From: Ilyomonas sp965247435
Lineage (GTDB): Bacteria > Bacteroidota > Bacteroidia > Chitinophagales > Chitinophagaceae
DNA length: 64,000 nucleotides
Reading direction: 5' to 3'
Assembly (NCBI GenBank): GCA_965247435.1
Contig: OZ252019.1
Span: 1,860,001 to 1,924,000, forward strand
The position numbers and the translations under genes are program-made. Below the pieces are notes generated by a model, which did not search any database, was not told the DNA's origin, and saw only the letters and a list, made by a program, of their open reading frames with translations. Shown one piece after another: positions 1-9,453 of this stretch (positions are counted from its first letter, which is position 1; the number at the start of each line of letters is the position of its first letter).

Positions 1-2
1 TT

Positions 3-104
3 CGCCGGGAGCTGATGCAATCTTACCAGAAGTTTATGGCGCTGCATATAGCCGACTTTGGCGAGATGCGCAGCTTGCCTATTTTGCAGGAAGTACTGAG
101 TTAA
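3..104 (+). CDS. 3' end of an unidentified gene (partial)
   Basis: A reading frame enters from the left edge and ends at TAA 102-104, giving a 33-residue tail (RRELMQSYQKF... ending LPILQEVLS). Its composition looks coding, but too little remains to name a family. A second frame is also open to base 118, so the frame choice rests on residue composition only. The Uma2-like gene starts 34 bases downstream. Confidence 0.4.
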   Translation, partial: RRELMQSYQKFMALHIADFGEMRSLPILQEVLS

Positions 105-138
105 GAATAATATTGTAACTTTAGAAAAAGAAACAGTG

Positions 139-672
139 ATGGATGCAATAGCACAGGTTCCTAAAACAGCTTTAGATGTATTTCGTATATTGCCGGAAGG
201 TACATTATGCGAGGTAATAGACAATATACTCTACATGTCACCAGCACCAAAATATAATCACCAGCGGCTGCTTTTTTTCCTTAGTAAAAAAATTTCTTAC
301 CATGTCGAAGCCCGACAGTTGGGTGAAATTATGATTTCACCTTTTGATGTGTACTTAGAAAACTTATTCTCTGCAGTACAACCTGATATTCTGTTTGTTT
401 CTAATGAAAATCGGAGTATTTTAAAAGAAGACGGCTATATACATGGTGCACCAGATTTAATTATAGAAGTTTTATCTGCTGATACAAAACGCGATAAAAT
501 AATTAAGAAAAACCTGTATGAAAGAGCTGGTGTAAAAGAATACTTTATTATTAATCCAAAAGATAGTAATGTGTTGGCTTATGCATCAAACAATCAATCT
601 GTTTACGACCTTGCGTACGAAGCCACAGGATATTTTAAGTCTGGCTTACTACACTACGAGTTTCATTTTTAA
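139..672 (+). CDS. Uma2 family (DUF820) nuclease-fold protein
   Basis: A 177-residue protein with the Uma2/DUF820 pattern. It has an N-terminal helix and strand (LPEGTLCEVIDNILYMSPAP), then QPDILFVS at about residues 80-87, APDLIIEVLS at about 104-113, a downstream Lys (KKNLYERAG) and KEYFIINP. The family adopts a PD-(D/E)XK restriction-endonuclease-like fold; the Asp of PDILFV, the Glu of IIEVLS and the following Lys are the expected metal-site residues, and all are present. Biological roles in the family are largely unknown; many copies accompany mobile or stress regions. The ATG at 139 is preferred over the GTG directly before it. Its last four bases overlap the convergent amidohydrolase gene. 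It is more AT-rich than its neighbours, which may point to transfer. Confidence 0.8.
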   Translation: MDAIAQVPKTALDVFRILPEGTLCEVIDNILYMSPAPKYNHQRLLFFLSKKISYHVEARQLGEIMISPFDVYLENLFSAVQPDILFVSNENRSILKEDGYIHGAPDLIIEVLSADTKRDKIIKKNLYERAGVKEYFIINPKDSNVLAYASNNQSVYDLAYEATGYFKSGLLHYEFHF

Positions 673-1829
673 AGCAATCTTTTTACGGTTGTAAAATCCT
701 CCTCCAGCAGTATTATACCCGGCTGTTTTCCTTTTTCAAAACTCCCGAACTGATCGTTTAAGTTCAATGCAGCAGCGCCATTCAGCGTAGCCATTTGCAA
801 AAGTTGCGTCGTTTCTATCTTAGGGAAATGTTGCCGTATTGTCTTCATCTCCTCCAATATACTCAGCCTGGCATTGCTCGCAAGGCTATCGGTTCCCAAT
901 ACCAATGCACACTGGTTGGCAATCAGTATTGCTACCGGGGGCAATGCGTTTTCGATGTATAGATTAGCATTCGGGCAAAGGCAGAAAAACAAGCGCTGGT
1001 CATTTATAGCCGCCTGTGTCTTTGCAAATAAAACATCTGCTTCTTTTGTAAAAGTATTATGCACGAGCATCACATTGGCAGCGCCTTTCAGATTATCAAA
1101 ATAAGTTTGCAGGCTGCTTCTGCCGGATGGTTTAAAAAAGTCGGTTTTCAAATTCATCAGCTCGTACATGCGTATAAAATCGCCGCTGCCCTGTATAAAT
1201 AATTCATCTTCAAAACTGGTTTCCTGGTTGTGGATGCTAACTGTTTTACCCTGATAATGCGGTTGCAATAACTGCCACAAATTTTGAGAAACCGAATACG
1301 GTGCGTGCGGCACAAGTGTACATTGGTTGCCGGTTGCCGGTTGTCGGAATGTATCGTAAACTGCCAGTGACCGGTCTATCCTCGCTGCTGCAATTTCCGG
1401 CAGCCAGCCGCTTACTTCTACAAAGTTGTAATAGGCAAGATTGCCTTTGCTTTTTTGCGAAGCGGTAAGTGTATTATTGCAAATGTCGCCTGCAGCAACA
1501 ATTCCGCCGGCTATCATTTCTTCTTCTGCTTTTGCAACCGCAGCTATTATTTCTTCTTCTGCAAAATGACGTTGCGTAACAACTTTAAATACAAAGTCAA
1601 CGAGACCGGTGTGTTTGGGAATCAATCCTCGCATGTGGCTGAGCTCCAGGTGGCAGTGGCAATTGATAAAACCGGGCGACAGTATGCCGCGAAAATGCTG
1701 AACATCATCGCTGGCTTCGTGCAGCGGCAGAATGGCTTCAACTACGCCATTCTCATCTGTTATCAATACACTTTCACCGAGTAGCTGCGTGCCGGTAAAC
1801 AATTGGTCAGCATATATTTTTTTATACAT
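669..1829 (-). CDS. Amidohydrolase family protein (deaminase/chlorohydrolase-like)
   Basis: A 386-residue cytoplasmic metal-dependent hydrolase of the TIM-barrel amidohydrolase superfamily. Visible motifs are the HxH metal pair in GFINCHCHLELSHMRG (about residues 55-70), LVPHAPYSVS near residue 175, a histidine in VSIHNQETSFEDE, VLVHNT near 255, CPNANLYI, and the catalytic Asp region LGTDSLASNARLSILEEM near 312-330. The terminal beta-sandwich segment (FGSFEKGKQPGIILLE) is typical. The HLELSHMRG and VPHAPYSVS patterns resemble the SsnA/MtaD/aminofutalosine deaminase branch, so a role in menaquinone synthesis by the futalosine route is possible but unproven. No export signal is seen. The start is ATG 1829, with a GTG just upstream as a less likely alternative. 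It converges with the Uma2-like gene. Confidence 0.85.
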   Translation of the reverse strand: MYKKIYADQLFTGTQLLGESVLITDENGVVEAILPLHEASDDVQHFRGILSPGFINCHCHLELSHMRGLIPKHTGLVDFVFKVVTQRHFAEEEIIAAVAKAEEEMIAGGIVAAGDICNNTLTASQKSKGNLAYYNFVEVSGWLPEIAAARIDRSLAVYDTFRQPATGNQCTLVPHAPYSVSQNLWQLLQPHYQGKTVSIHNQETSFEDELFIQGSGDFIRMYELMNLKTDFFKPSGRSSLQTYFDNLKGAANVMLVHNTFTKEADVLFAKTQAAINDQRLFFCLCPNANLYIENALPPVAILIANQCALVLGTDSLASNARLSILEEMKTIRQHFPKIETTQLLQMATLNGAAALNLNDQFGSFEKGKQPGIILLEEDFTTVKRLL

Positions 1830-1964
1830 CACCCTTCAGCTTTATTCAACGCAAACATAGCTTATGTTTTTGTGCAATGTCTTACTGCTGCCTTTAACGG
1901 CAGGGTTAGTAAAGCTGATCGTAACAGGCAGTTTTTTGCTGGAGTAATTAAATTTATAAAATAA

Positions 1965-1996
1965 TTTGGTTTATTTTATAAACTACTCTACGTTTG
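1965..1996 (+). promoter_or_regulatory. Bacteroidota housekeeping promoter for the TonB receptor
   Basis: TTTG at 1965-1968, a 20-bp spacer and TACGTTTG at 1989-1996 match the Bacteroidota consensus TTTG/TAnnTTTG. Transcription should start near 2003, about 12 bases before ATG 2015. This argues against the in-frame TTG at 1994, which lies inside the -7 element. Confidence 0.6.
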
Positions 1997-2014
1997 CATC
2001 ACCAATCCAGGTTT

Positions 2015-4264
2015 ATGAAATCATTTTTCTTTACAATAATCGCTCTTGCTGCAGTACTGGCCCTACAGGCACAGGTAAAAATTTCCGGTACGGTAAAGGA
2101 CACCCGTGGCAGAAAACTCATCAGCGCAAGCATCACATTAAAAGATACTTACGACGGCGCCACTTCCGATTCATCCGGCAATTACACTTTTAGCACAACA
2201 GAAAAAGGAAGCCATACTTTGGTAGCTTCTGCCGTTGGCTATAAAACGGTGGAGCAAACAGTAACCATAGCCGGCCAGTCAATCACGATCAATTTTTCTA
2301 TTAAAGAAGAAGTTAACGAACTGAGAGCCGTAACCGTTACAGCAGGCTCCTTTGCCGCCGGCGACAGCAAGCGCGCCGTTACGGTACTCAACTCCATAGA
2401 TGTAGCCACTGTAGGCGGCGGTAATGCCGATATTACTTCTGCCCTTAAAACATTGCCCGGCACGCAGCAGGTTGGTGAGCAGGAAGGCTTGTTTGTGCGT
2501 GGCGGCGCGGGCTACGAAACAAAGCAGTTTATAGACGGTACTTTAGTGAATAATCCTTATTTCTCCAGCGTTCCCGACATCTCGAGCCGTGGCCGGTTTT
2601 CGCCTTTTTTATTCAAAGGCACGGTGTTTAGTGCGGGCGGCTATTCGGCTTTGTATGGCCAGGCTTTGTCTTCGGCCGTTATATTAGAGTCTATTGATCT
2701 GCCCGAAAAAAGTGCAGCTAATGCTTCGCTCACACCACTTTTTGTGGGCGCCGGTTACCAGAATTTAAATAAGAAAAAAACCGCTTCCTGGGGTGTGGAT
2801 TACGGCTATGTAAATGTGGCTGCCTACTTCAGCTTAGTGAAGCAAACGCCCGATTATTTTAAGATACCGGAGTTTCACAGCGGCGATGCTAACTTTCGCT
2901 TTAAAACCAAAGGCGGCGGCATTGTAAAATACTATACCACATTTAGCAAAAGCAACTTAGGCATCCGCAGGCCGGATATTGACAGCACTCTTTTAAAAGA
3001 TGCGTTCAGCCTAAGAAACCTTAACTGGTATAATAACTTTAGCTGGCGCGAAAATTTAGGCAGGGGATGGAAGATGAATATAGGTTCCAGCTTTAGTACC
3101 AATAAAGATAATATTACGCAGCAATTGCAAAATCAAAGTAACCAGCCGGTTTATTTTAACGACGACAAATTCTGGTTGCAATCGAAAAATTTCGCTTTAG
3201 ATCGTTTGGAAAACCTGGCACAAGTAAAAGCTGTATTTGATAAAAAATTAGGCGGCATCAATGCAATACGTTTCGGAGGCGAATACTGGTATGGCCTGAA
3301 TAAAACAACGCTCTACGATTCTACTTACCGGCTGGTGGATAATTACGGGGCTTTATTTGCAGAAACCGATATTTACATTACCAATAACCTGGCTGTCAAG
3401 CTGGGCGCGCGCTTCGAGCATTCTTCCATATTGGATAAAGCAAACCTTGCGCCCCGTATATCCCTTGCTTACAAAGTAGGCACCGGCGCTTCGGTATCTG
3501 CAGCCTATGGTATCTTTTACCAGAAGCCGGAAAACCAGCAGCTTTTTTATAACCGCAATTTAGGCTATACAAGGGCCGACCATTATATCATTAATTACCA
3601 GAAAAATACAGAAGGCCGCATATTTCGGGTGGAAGCATTTTATAAAAAGTATTTAGACCTCGTAAAAACAATCCCGGTCAACTATTACTATGCAGTTGCC
3701 AATAACGATGGCTCGGGCTATGCAAAAGGCATAGAATTGTTTTGGCGCGATAAAAAAAGCTTCAAAAACTTAGACTACTGGTTCAGTTATTCTTATCTTG
3801 ATACCAAACGTAATTACCTTAACTATCCCGAGCAGTTGCAGCCTGGCTTTGCCGCCAATCATACTGCATCACTGGTAGTAAAGCGCTTTGTTACCGAGTG
3901 GAAAACCGGCTTTAGCTTTACGTACAGCTTTGCTACCGGCAGGCCTTATTACAACCTGCGTTACGACTCGGCATATAAGCCTTATTTTATAGCCGACCGT
4001 GGCAAAACAAAAAATTATAACAACCTGGGCTTTAGTGTTTATTATGTGCCGCAGGCTGGTAATGCCAAAGCGAAAACCAATGTAGTACTGTTTGGCAGCG
4101 TTACAAATGTGCTTGGCTACAACGCTGTATATGGCTACAATTATTCTTATAACGGTGCAAACAGGGAAGCCATTACGCCACCTGCGCGGAGGTTCTACTT
4201 TGTGGGCGCTTTCTTTAGCTGGGGTGTCAACAGGAGTGAGGATGCCATCAATAATAATTTATAA
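2015..4264 (+). CDS. TonB-dependent outer-membrane receptor
   Basis: A 749-residue outer-membrane protein. A signal peptide (MKSFFFTIIALAAVLALQAQ) is followed by a carboxypeptidase-regulatory-like domain (ISGTVKDTRGRKLISASIT, about residues 23-105), a plug domain (about 115-230; ALKTLPGTQQVGEQEGLFVR, and GGYSALYGQALSSAVI near its end), and an aromatic-rich C-terminal beta-barrel of 22-strand type. It imports a large substrate through the outer membrane using TonB energy. No SusD-type lipoprotein partner is adjacent, so it is not a classical polysaccharide-utilisation SusC, and the ligand cannot be read from the sequence. The following TPR-like secreted protein gene starts 57 bases on and is probably co-transcribed. 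ATG 2015 fits the signal peptide and the promoter spacing. Confidence 0.9.
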   Translation: MKSFFFTIIALAAVLALQAQVKISGTVKDTRGRKLISASITLKDTYDGATSDSSGNYTFSTTEKGSHTLVASAVGYKTVEQTVTIAGQSITINFSIKEEVNELRAVTVTAGSFAAGDSKRAVTVLNSIDVATVGGGNADITSALKTLPGTQQVGEQEGLFVRGGAGYETKQFIDGTLVNNPYFSSVPDISSRGRFSPFLFKGTVFSAGGYSALYGQALSSAVILESIDLPEKSAANASLTPLFVGAGYQNLNKKKTASWGVDYGYVNVAAYFSLVKQTPDYFKIPEFHSGDANFRFKTKGGGIVKYYTTFSKSNLGIRRPDIDSTLLKDAFSLRNLNWYNNFSWRENLGRGWKMNIGSSFSTNKDNITQQLQNQSNQPVYFNDDKFWLQSKNFALDRLENLAQVKAVFDKKLGGINAIRFGGEYWYGLNKTTLYDSTYRLVDNYGALFAETDIYITNNLAVKLGARFEHSSILDKANLAPRISLAYKVGTGASVSAAYGIFYQKPENQQLFYNRNLGYTRADHYIINYQKNTEGRIFRVEAFYKKYLDLVKTIPVNYYYAVANNDGSGYAKGIELFWRDKKSFKNLDYWFSYSYLDTKRNYLNYPEQLQPGFAANHTASLVVKRFVTEWKTGFSFTYSFATGRPYYNLRYDSAYKPYFIADRGKTKNYNNLGFSVYYVPQAGNAKAKTNVVLFGSVTNVLGYNAVYGYNYSYNGANREAITPPARRFYFVGAFFSWGVNRSEDAINNNL

Positions 4265-4321
4265 GCGAACAGCGGGTATGCATAAAAAGTCTTTAATAAA
4301 ACAACAATAAAACAAAACCAC

Positions 4322-4948
4322 ATGAAGCAATTTCTTTTATCCGTTGTGATGCTCGTAAGCGTTGCAGCCATGTCTCAAACCGACAAGTACACGATGGCCA
4401 TGCAAAAAAGCCTGGCAATGCTTGACTCTGCCAAATCCGCATCCGACCTTAATGCAGTGTCTGCCTCTCTTGAGCGGATCGGCGATGCAGAAAAAACGCA
4501 GTGGTTACCTTACTATTGGGCAGCACTGTCTAAAGTGCGTATTGGCTGGGCAGACAATGCGGCAGATAAAGATAAACTTGCGGAGGAAGTAAAAGCCTTG
4601 TGTGCAAAAGGGGAAGCTATTAATGACAATGCCGAATTTTGCAGCATCCGCAATATGGCATCTACGCAGCAAATGCTGGTAAACCCGCAGGAGCGCTGGC
4701 AAACCAATGGCGCAGAAGCCGCCGCTGCCCTGCAGAAAGGTATGCAGATGGATCCTAAAAACCCACGCCTGTTTTACCTGCAGGGTATGAGCCTCTTTAA
4801 CACACCTACGCAATACGGCGGCGGCAAAGAAGTAGCCAAACCCATTTTTCAAAAAGCGGCAGACTTGTACAAGGTAGAAGAAAAAAAGCCTTTATATCCT
4901 ACCTGGGGCGCACAGCAAACCGATGAGATGCTTGCTAAATGTCAATAA
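4322..4948 (+). CDS. Secreted TPR-like protein of unknown function
   Basis: A 208-residue protein with a signal peptide (MKQFLLSVVMLVSVAAMSQ) and an all-alpha mature part. Helical pairs and the segment MQMDPKNPRLFYLQGMSLFN (about residues 140-159), followed by a Gly-rich turn (QYGGGKEVAKPIF), resemble tetratricopeptide repeats. It follows the TonB receptor by 57 bases with no terminator between, so the two are likely an operon and it may be a periplasmic partner of the receptor. That link is inference from position. No catalytic motif is seen. Confidence 0.7.
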   Translation: MKQFLLSVVMLVSVAAMSQTDKYTMAMQKSLAMLDSAKSASDLNAVSASLERIGDAEKTQWLPYYWAALSKVRIGWADNAADKDKLAEEVKALCAKGEAINDNAEFCSIRNMASTQQMLVNPQERWQTNGAEAAAALQKGMQMDPKNPRLFYLQGMSLFNTPTQYGGGKEVAKPIFQKAADLYKVEEKKPLYPTWGAQQTDEMLAKCQ

Positions 4949-5116
4949 ATTATTTGTGCTTTACTTGCAGCTAACAGCAGCGATATTTTTCACTGCTGTT
5001 ACCTGCATAATACGCTGTACATGTCACAAAACGATTCCGGATTTTCGCCGCTATATTGTACCCGGGCATTTGTTGCGGCACCGTTATAAAAAAGTTATTA
5101 CCTCAACCTGTATTGT

Positions 5117-5725
5117 ATGATGGAAGATGAAGAAATATTGAGTGAGCAAGAAAGTCTCCGGCTCATTACCAGTATGATTAATAAAGCGAAAAACGACTTT
5201 ATTGAAACCGGCATCAGCGCGCTTATGTGGGGAAGTATTGTAACGTTTTGCGCCCTCATCCAGTTTGCCTCTTACTTTTATAATATGCCCTGGGCTGGCT
5301 GGGTATGGCTGCTAACCATTGTTGCCGTAATTCCGCAGGTTGTTATTTCTATTCAGGAACGTAGAAAAATGAAATTCAAAACGCATGAAGACAATATGGG
5401 TGGTATCTGGATTGCCTTTGCCATTACGATGTTTTTAGTTTCGTTTTATTTTAATTCACTCCATGTTCCGCCAGGCGTTGATTTACATCCCGACACATTG
5501 ATTCTTATTATCTATGGCGTTCCCACTTTTGCCACCGGTTTTGCGCGCCACTTTACTCCCATGTTTATTGGCGGTATTGCCTGCTGGGTACTTGCCATCA
5601 TAAGTTTTTATACACCTTATCCTTATGTAATGTTACTGGTAGCAGGTGCGGCATTGATGGCATGGTTTATTCCCGGTCTAATATTACAACGCAGGTACAT
5701 CAAAGCAAAGCAGCAGCATGTTTAA
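5117..5725 (+). CDS. Integral membrane protein paired with a winged-helix regulator
   Basis: A 202-residue protein with an acidic N-terminal cytoplasmic stretch (about residues 1-30) and five or six hydrophobic segments (about 35-58, 60-80, 98-116, 126-145, 152-170 and 172-190). It ends in a basic tail (QRRYIKAKQQ). No catalytic residues are recognised. Its last eight bases overlap the start of the next gene, a PF13601-type winged-helix regulator, which indicates translational coupling. Such membrane/regulator pairs are common in Bacteroidota; a membrane component acting with the regulator is plausible but not shown. Two adjacent ATGs (5117, 5120) are possible starts. Confidence 0.7.
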   Translation: MMEDEEILSEQESLRLITSMINKAKNDFIETGISALMWGSIVTFCALIQFASYFYNMPWAGWVWLLTIVAVIPQVVISIQERRKMKFKTHEDNMGGIWIAFAITMFLVSFYFNSLHVPPGVDLHPDTLILIIYGVPTFATGFARHFTPMFIGGIACWVLAIISFYTPYPYVMLLVAGAALMAWFIPGLILQRRYIKAKQQHV

Positions 5726-6014
5726 CGATCTTGATCCCATATTACACTCGCAGTTGCGCCTTGCCGTAATGAGTCTGCTCATTAGTGTAAAAGAAGCGGA
5801 ATTTACGTTTATAAAAGAAAAGACTAATGCCACTGCCGGTAACCTTAGTGTGCAGGTGCAAAAGCTTAAAGAAGCCGGCTATATAGATGTAACCAAAGAG
5901 TTTAAAGACAATTATCCTAATACATCCTGCAAGATTACCAAACAAGGTATTAATGCATTTGAAGCGTATGTAAATGCATTGCAGCAATACCTGAATGTGA
6001 GTAAACAGAAGTAA
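5718..6014 (+). CDS. Small winged-helix transcriptional regulator (PF13601-like)
   Basis: A 98-residue protein that is almost entirely one winged-helix domain. It contains LHSQLRLAVMSLLISVKEAE, then a recognition-helix region (TNATAGNLSVQVQKLKEAGY, about residues 36-55), then a wing (SCKITKQGINAFEAYV). This matches the winged-helix DNA-binding domain of stand-alone MarR/ArsR-like regulators in Bacteroidota. There is no separate effector domain. It overlaps the preceding membrane-protein gene by eight bases. Confidence 0.8.
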   Translation: MFNDLDPILHSQLRLAVMSLLISVKEAEFTFIKEKTNATAGNLSVQVQKLKEAGYIDVTKEFKDNYPNTSCKITKQGINAFEAYVNALQQYLNVSKQK

Positions 6015-6274
6015 AATTACTTTTCTTAAAACAGTAGTCAAAAACTCTCCTGCACCTACCGTTAACTTATGGATATGCGCCGGCTTTACACGAACCTCCC
6101 TACTGCATTAATCAATGCGGTTATACCCTGTGCAACTCATCGCAAAACAAGAGCGTAATGCCGGCTTTTTATTTCCTGTTTACTTGCAAACTATTCTTGT
6201 CATTTTGAAAAAAGCTTTGAATATTTGTGTAATATTTACACATTCAAATTATTTAAGAAAAACGATTGTTGCGT

Positions 6275-9200
6275 ATGAAAATGATGTTTACTTTTTTGCT
6301 GCTGCTGATACTCTCCGCAGCACACAGCCAATTGCTTACCTGGACGCCCGATTTTATTACCGAAACCTCGGTTAACGATACGATCACCGGTGATGCTGCA
6401 AAGGGCAACCAGGGTTTACTTAATTACGATCCTAATGATGTATATGTGCACATTGGCGTTATTACCAGTACAAGCGGGGGGCTATGGACGCATGTGCCTT
6501 TTACCTGGGCTACTACACCGGCTGCCGCACATGCGCTGCCCGCCGGCAACAATAAATGGAAGTACGGTATTGCCGGTAACCTCCGTACATTTTTTAATGT
6601 TACCAACCCGGCCGAAAAAATATTGAAAGTGGCCATACTCTTCCGCAATGGCGATGGCAGTAAGAAACTTGCCAATACCGATGGCAATGATATGTATGTA
6701 CCGGTGTACGACGATGGCCTGCAGGCGAGAATAACGCAGCCTTACAGCCAGCCCGAATTTGTGCCGGAGCCGGAACCACTTAACTATGCAGCGGGCGATG
6801 CAGTAAGCATAACCGCAAAAGCAAGCATCGCTGCTAACCTGCAACTGCTGTACAATGGCAGCCCTATAGCAAGTGCCGCCAATGCTACCACTATTACCGC
6901 AACAACGCCGGCCGTGAGCGGCAATAACCAGATTGTTGTAAGTGCAACAAGTGGCGTAACTGCCAGGTACGACACGATTAATTTCTTTGTAAATACACCG
7001 GTTATAACAAAGGATTTACCAGCGGGTGTGCAGGATGGTATTAACTATGGCGCCGATGGCACTTCTGCTACGCTGGTGTTGTATGCGCCCGAAAAAACAC
7101 GCGCAGCGGTGATCGGTGAGTTTAATAACTGGACGCAAACCGCAACGTACCAGATGTATCGTACGCCGGACGGCAACCGCTACTGGATAACGCTTGTTGG
7201 CTTAGTAGCCGGCCAGGAATACGCTTATCAGTACCTTGTAGATGGTAACCTGAAAGTTGCCGATATGTACGCCGAAAAAATCCTGGATAAAGACAACGAT
7301 CCGTATATACCGGCAGTAACTTATCCTAACCTAAAGACTTATCCTGCCGGGCAAAGCGGCATTGTAAGTATTTTGCAAACCTCAAAACCGGCGTATGCCT
7401 GGCAGGTTCAAAATTTTGCAAAGCCTGATAAACGCAATCTTGTTATTTATGAATTGCTGGTAAGAGATTTTGTTGCCAGCCACAACTGGCAAACGGTGAA
7501 AGATTCTATTGGCTATTTAAAAAAATTAGGTATTAATACCATTGAGGTGATGCCGTTCAGTGAGTTTGAAGGAAATATTAGCTGGGGTTATAATCCGGAT
7601 TTCTTTTTTGCTCCGGATAAATACTACGGTACGGATGTAACCCTGAAACAGTTTATAGACGAATGCCACAAGCAAGGCATTGCGGTGGTAATGGATATGG
7701 TTATGAATCATGCATTCGGCTCGTCGCCAACGGTACAGTTGTACTTTGATGCGGCTAACAACCGGCCCGCCGCCAACAATCCATGGCACAATCCTGTAGC
7801 CACGCACCCATATAGTGTTGGCTACGATTTTAACCACGAAAGCCCGGCCACGCAATACTTGGTAAACCGGGTAGTGCAGCACTGGCTGCAGGATTATAAG
7901 ATTGATGGTTTCCGGTGGGATTTATCAAAAGGCTTTACGCAAACCAATTCCGGCGACAATGTAAATCTGTGGGGACAGTATGATGCGAGCCGGGTAACAA
8001 CCTGGAAACGCATTTATGATGAAATGCAGACAGCCCAGCCCGGCTCTTATTGCATACTGGAACACTTTGCCGAAAACAGGGAAGAAGATACGCTGTCCAA
8101 TTATGGAATGCTATTATGGGGTAATGAAAATTACAATTACAACCAGGCTACTATGGGCTTTGATAATTCTGATTTTGGCGGAGGCATTTATACAACAAGG
8201 GGATATGCAAATCCAAACCTGGTTACCTACATGGAAAGCCATGATGAAGAAAGGCTGATGTTTAAAAATGAGCAGTGTGGCAATAGTAAAAAAGATGGTT
8301 CGTACAATATTAAAAATATCCCAACCGGCTTAAAGCGCAACGAGATGGCCGCCGCATTCTGGGCGATGCAGCCAGCTCCGAAAATGGTATGGCAGTTTGG
8401 TGAGCTTGGCTACGATTATTCTATCAACCGGTGCGAAGACGGAACCACCAATGATAATTGCCGCACCAGCCCGAAGCCTATCCATTGGGATTATATGAAC
8501 GATGCCAACCGTGCCGCACTGCGCAATGTGTATGCAAGGTTATTTGCACTACGCAATTATGCAGCTTACCTGCCTGCTTTTACAGCGCCGAAAGACAGCA
8601 TCACCTGGAACTTAAGTGGAAATTTTAAATGGGAAAAAATCAATTCGGCGCCGCTGGATATTGCCGTAATCGGCAATTTTGATACGGCTGTTCAGATTGG
8701 TGCTATCACTTTTTCGCACACGGGCGTATGGTACGATTATTTGAACAATACCGCCTTTACGGTTGTTGGCACAACGCAGAATTATACCTTGCAGCCTGGC
8801 GAATATCATGTCTTTATAGATCAGAACGCCAGCGTTGTATTACCTGCAAAATTGCTTTCTTTTACCGCCGGCCGTACGCCGGGTGCTATTAACCTAACCT
8901 GGACAACAACTAACGAAATAAACCTGAAACAGTTTGTTGTAGAGCGCTCTCTGGACGGCCGCAACTTTACAGCCATTGGCACTGTCGCTGCTAAAAACGC
9001 AGTTAATACGTATAGATTGGGGGATGCAGAAGCTGCGGCAATTAATGCTCCAGGCGATATTTATTACCAGCTACAAATGGCAGATAAAGATGGCAGCTTT
9101 ACCTATTCTGAAGTGGTAAAGGTTGCGCCCTCCGGCAGCCGGGATGTGATTATTTATCCAAACCCGGTTAAAACCGGTGTTGTATATGTGAAGCTGACAA

Positions 9201-9397
9201 CTGCAGCCGCCGGTACTATATGGATAAGTATTACAGACGCCACCGGTAAAATATGCAACAGGCAAAGCTTGCAATTAACGGGCAGCAATACCAAAGTGCC
9301 TGTAAATACCAGTGCTTTGGCAAGCGGTATTTATACTATACGGATAGATGGCGTAAATAAAAATTCCATTACCCAAAAACTCGTTGTACAGCGATAA
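6275..9397 (+). CDS. Secreted GH13 alpha-amylase-family glycosidase with T9SS sorting domain
   Basis: A 1,040-residue exported enzyme. Order: signal peptide (MKMMFTFLLLLILSAAHSQ); N-terminal beta-sandwich (about 20-150); Ig-like segment (about 160-245); CBM48/E-set-like domain (about 255-340; VIGEFNNWTQ); GH13 TIM barrel (about 385-760); C-terminal beta domain; Fn3-like region (about 865-945); type A T9SS sorting domain (about 955-1040; IYPNPVKTGVVYVKL, ending KLVVQR). All four GH13 regions are intact: DMVMNH near 472, DGFRWDL near 543 (nucleophile Asp), ILEHF near 593 (acid/base Glu) and ESHDEE near 653. It should hydrolyse alpha-glucans outside the cell or at its surface. ATG 6275 is chosen over the upstream TTG 6266 because it starts the signal peptide. 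No SusCD genes adjoin it. A strong terminator follows. Confidence 0.93.
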   Translation: MKMMFTFLLLLILSAAHSQLLTWTPDFITETSVNDTITGDAAKGNQGLLNYDPNDVYVHIGVITSTSGGLWTHVPFTWATTPAAAHALPAGNNKWKYGIAGNLRTFFNVTNPAEKILKVAILFRNGDGSKKLANTDGNDMYVPVYDDGLQARITQPYSQPEFVPEPEPLNYAAGDAVSITAKASIAANLQLLYNGSPIASAANATTITATTPAVSGNNQIVVSATSGVTARYDTINFFVNTPVITKDLPAGVQDGINYGADGTSATLVLYAPEKTRAAVIGEFNNWTQTATYQMYRTPDGNRYWITLVGLVAGQEYAYQYLVDGNLKVADMYAEKILDKDNDPYIPAVTYPNLKTYPAGQSGIVSILQTSKPAYAWQVQNFAKPDKRNLVIYELLVRDFVASHNWQTVKDSIGYLKKLGINTIEVMPFSEFEGNISWGYNPDFFFAPDKYYGTDVTLKQFIDECHKQGIAVVMDMVMNHAFGSSPTVQLYFDAANNRPAANNPWHNPVATHPYSVGYDFNHESPATQYLVNRVVQHWLQDYKIDGFRWDLSKGFTQTNSGDNVNLWGQYDASRVTTWKRIYDEMQTAQPGSYCILEHFAENREEDTLSNYGMLLWGNENYNYNQATMGFDNSDFGGGIYTTRGYANPNLVTYMESHDEERLMFKNEQCGNSKKDGSYNIKNIPTGLKRNEMAAAFWAMQPAPKMVWQFGELGYDYSINRCEDGTTNDNCRTSPKPIHWDYMNDANRAALRNVYARLFALRNYAAYLPAFTAPKDSITWNLSGNFKWEKINSAPLDIAVIGNFDTAVQIGAITFSHTGVWYDYLNNTAFTVVGTTQNYTLQPGEYHVFIDQNASVVLPAKLLSFTAGRTPGAINLTWTTTNEINLKQFVVERSLDGRNFTAIGTVAAKNAVNTYRLGDAEAAAINAPGDIYYQLQMADKDGSFTYSEVVKVAPSGSRDVIIYPNPVKTGVVYVKLTTAAAGTIWISITDATGKICNRQSLQLTGSNTKVPVNTSALASGIYTIRIDGVNKNSITQKLVVQR

Positions 9398-9422
9398 GAT
9401 TGTTCTGTGTTGAATTATTTAC

Positions 9423-9453
9423 AAAAAGAGCCGCGCATTGCGCGGCTCTTTTT
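9423..9453 (+). terminator. Intrinsic terminator after the amylase gene
   Basis: A perfect 14-bp stem (AAAAAGAGCCGCGC at 9423-9436) with a three-base ATT loop and its complement ending in five T. It lies 26 bases after the amylase stop. Because the 5' arm begins with A5, it can also act on the other strand. Confidence 0.9.
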
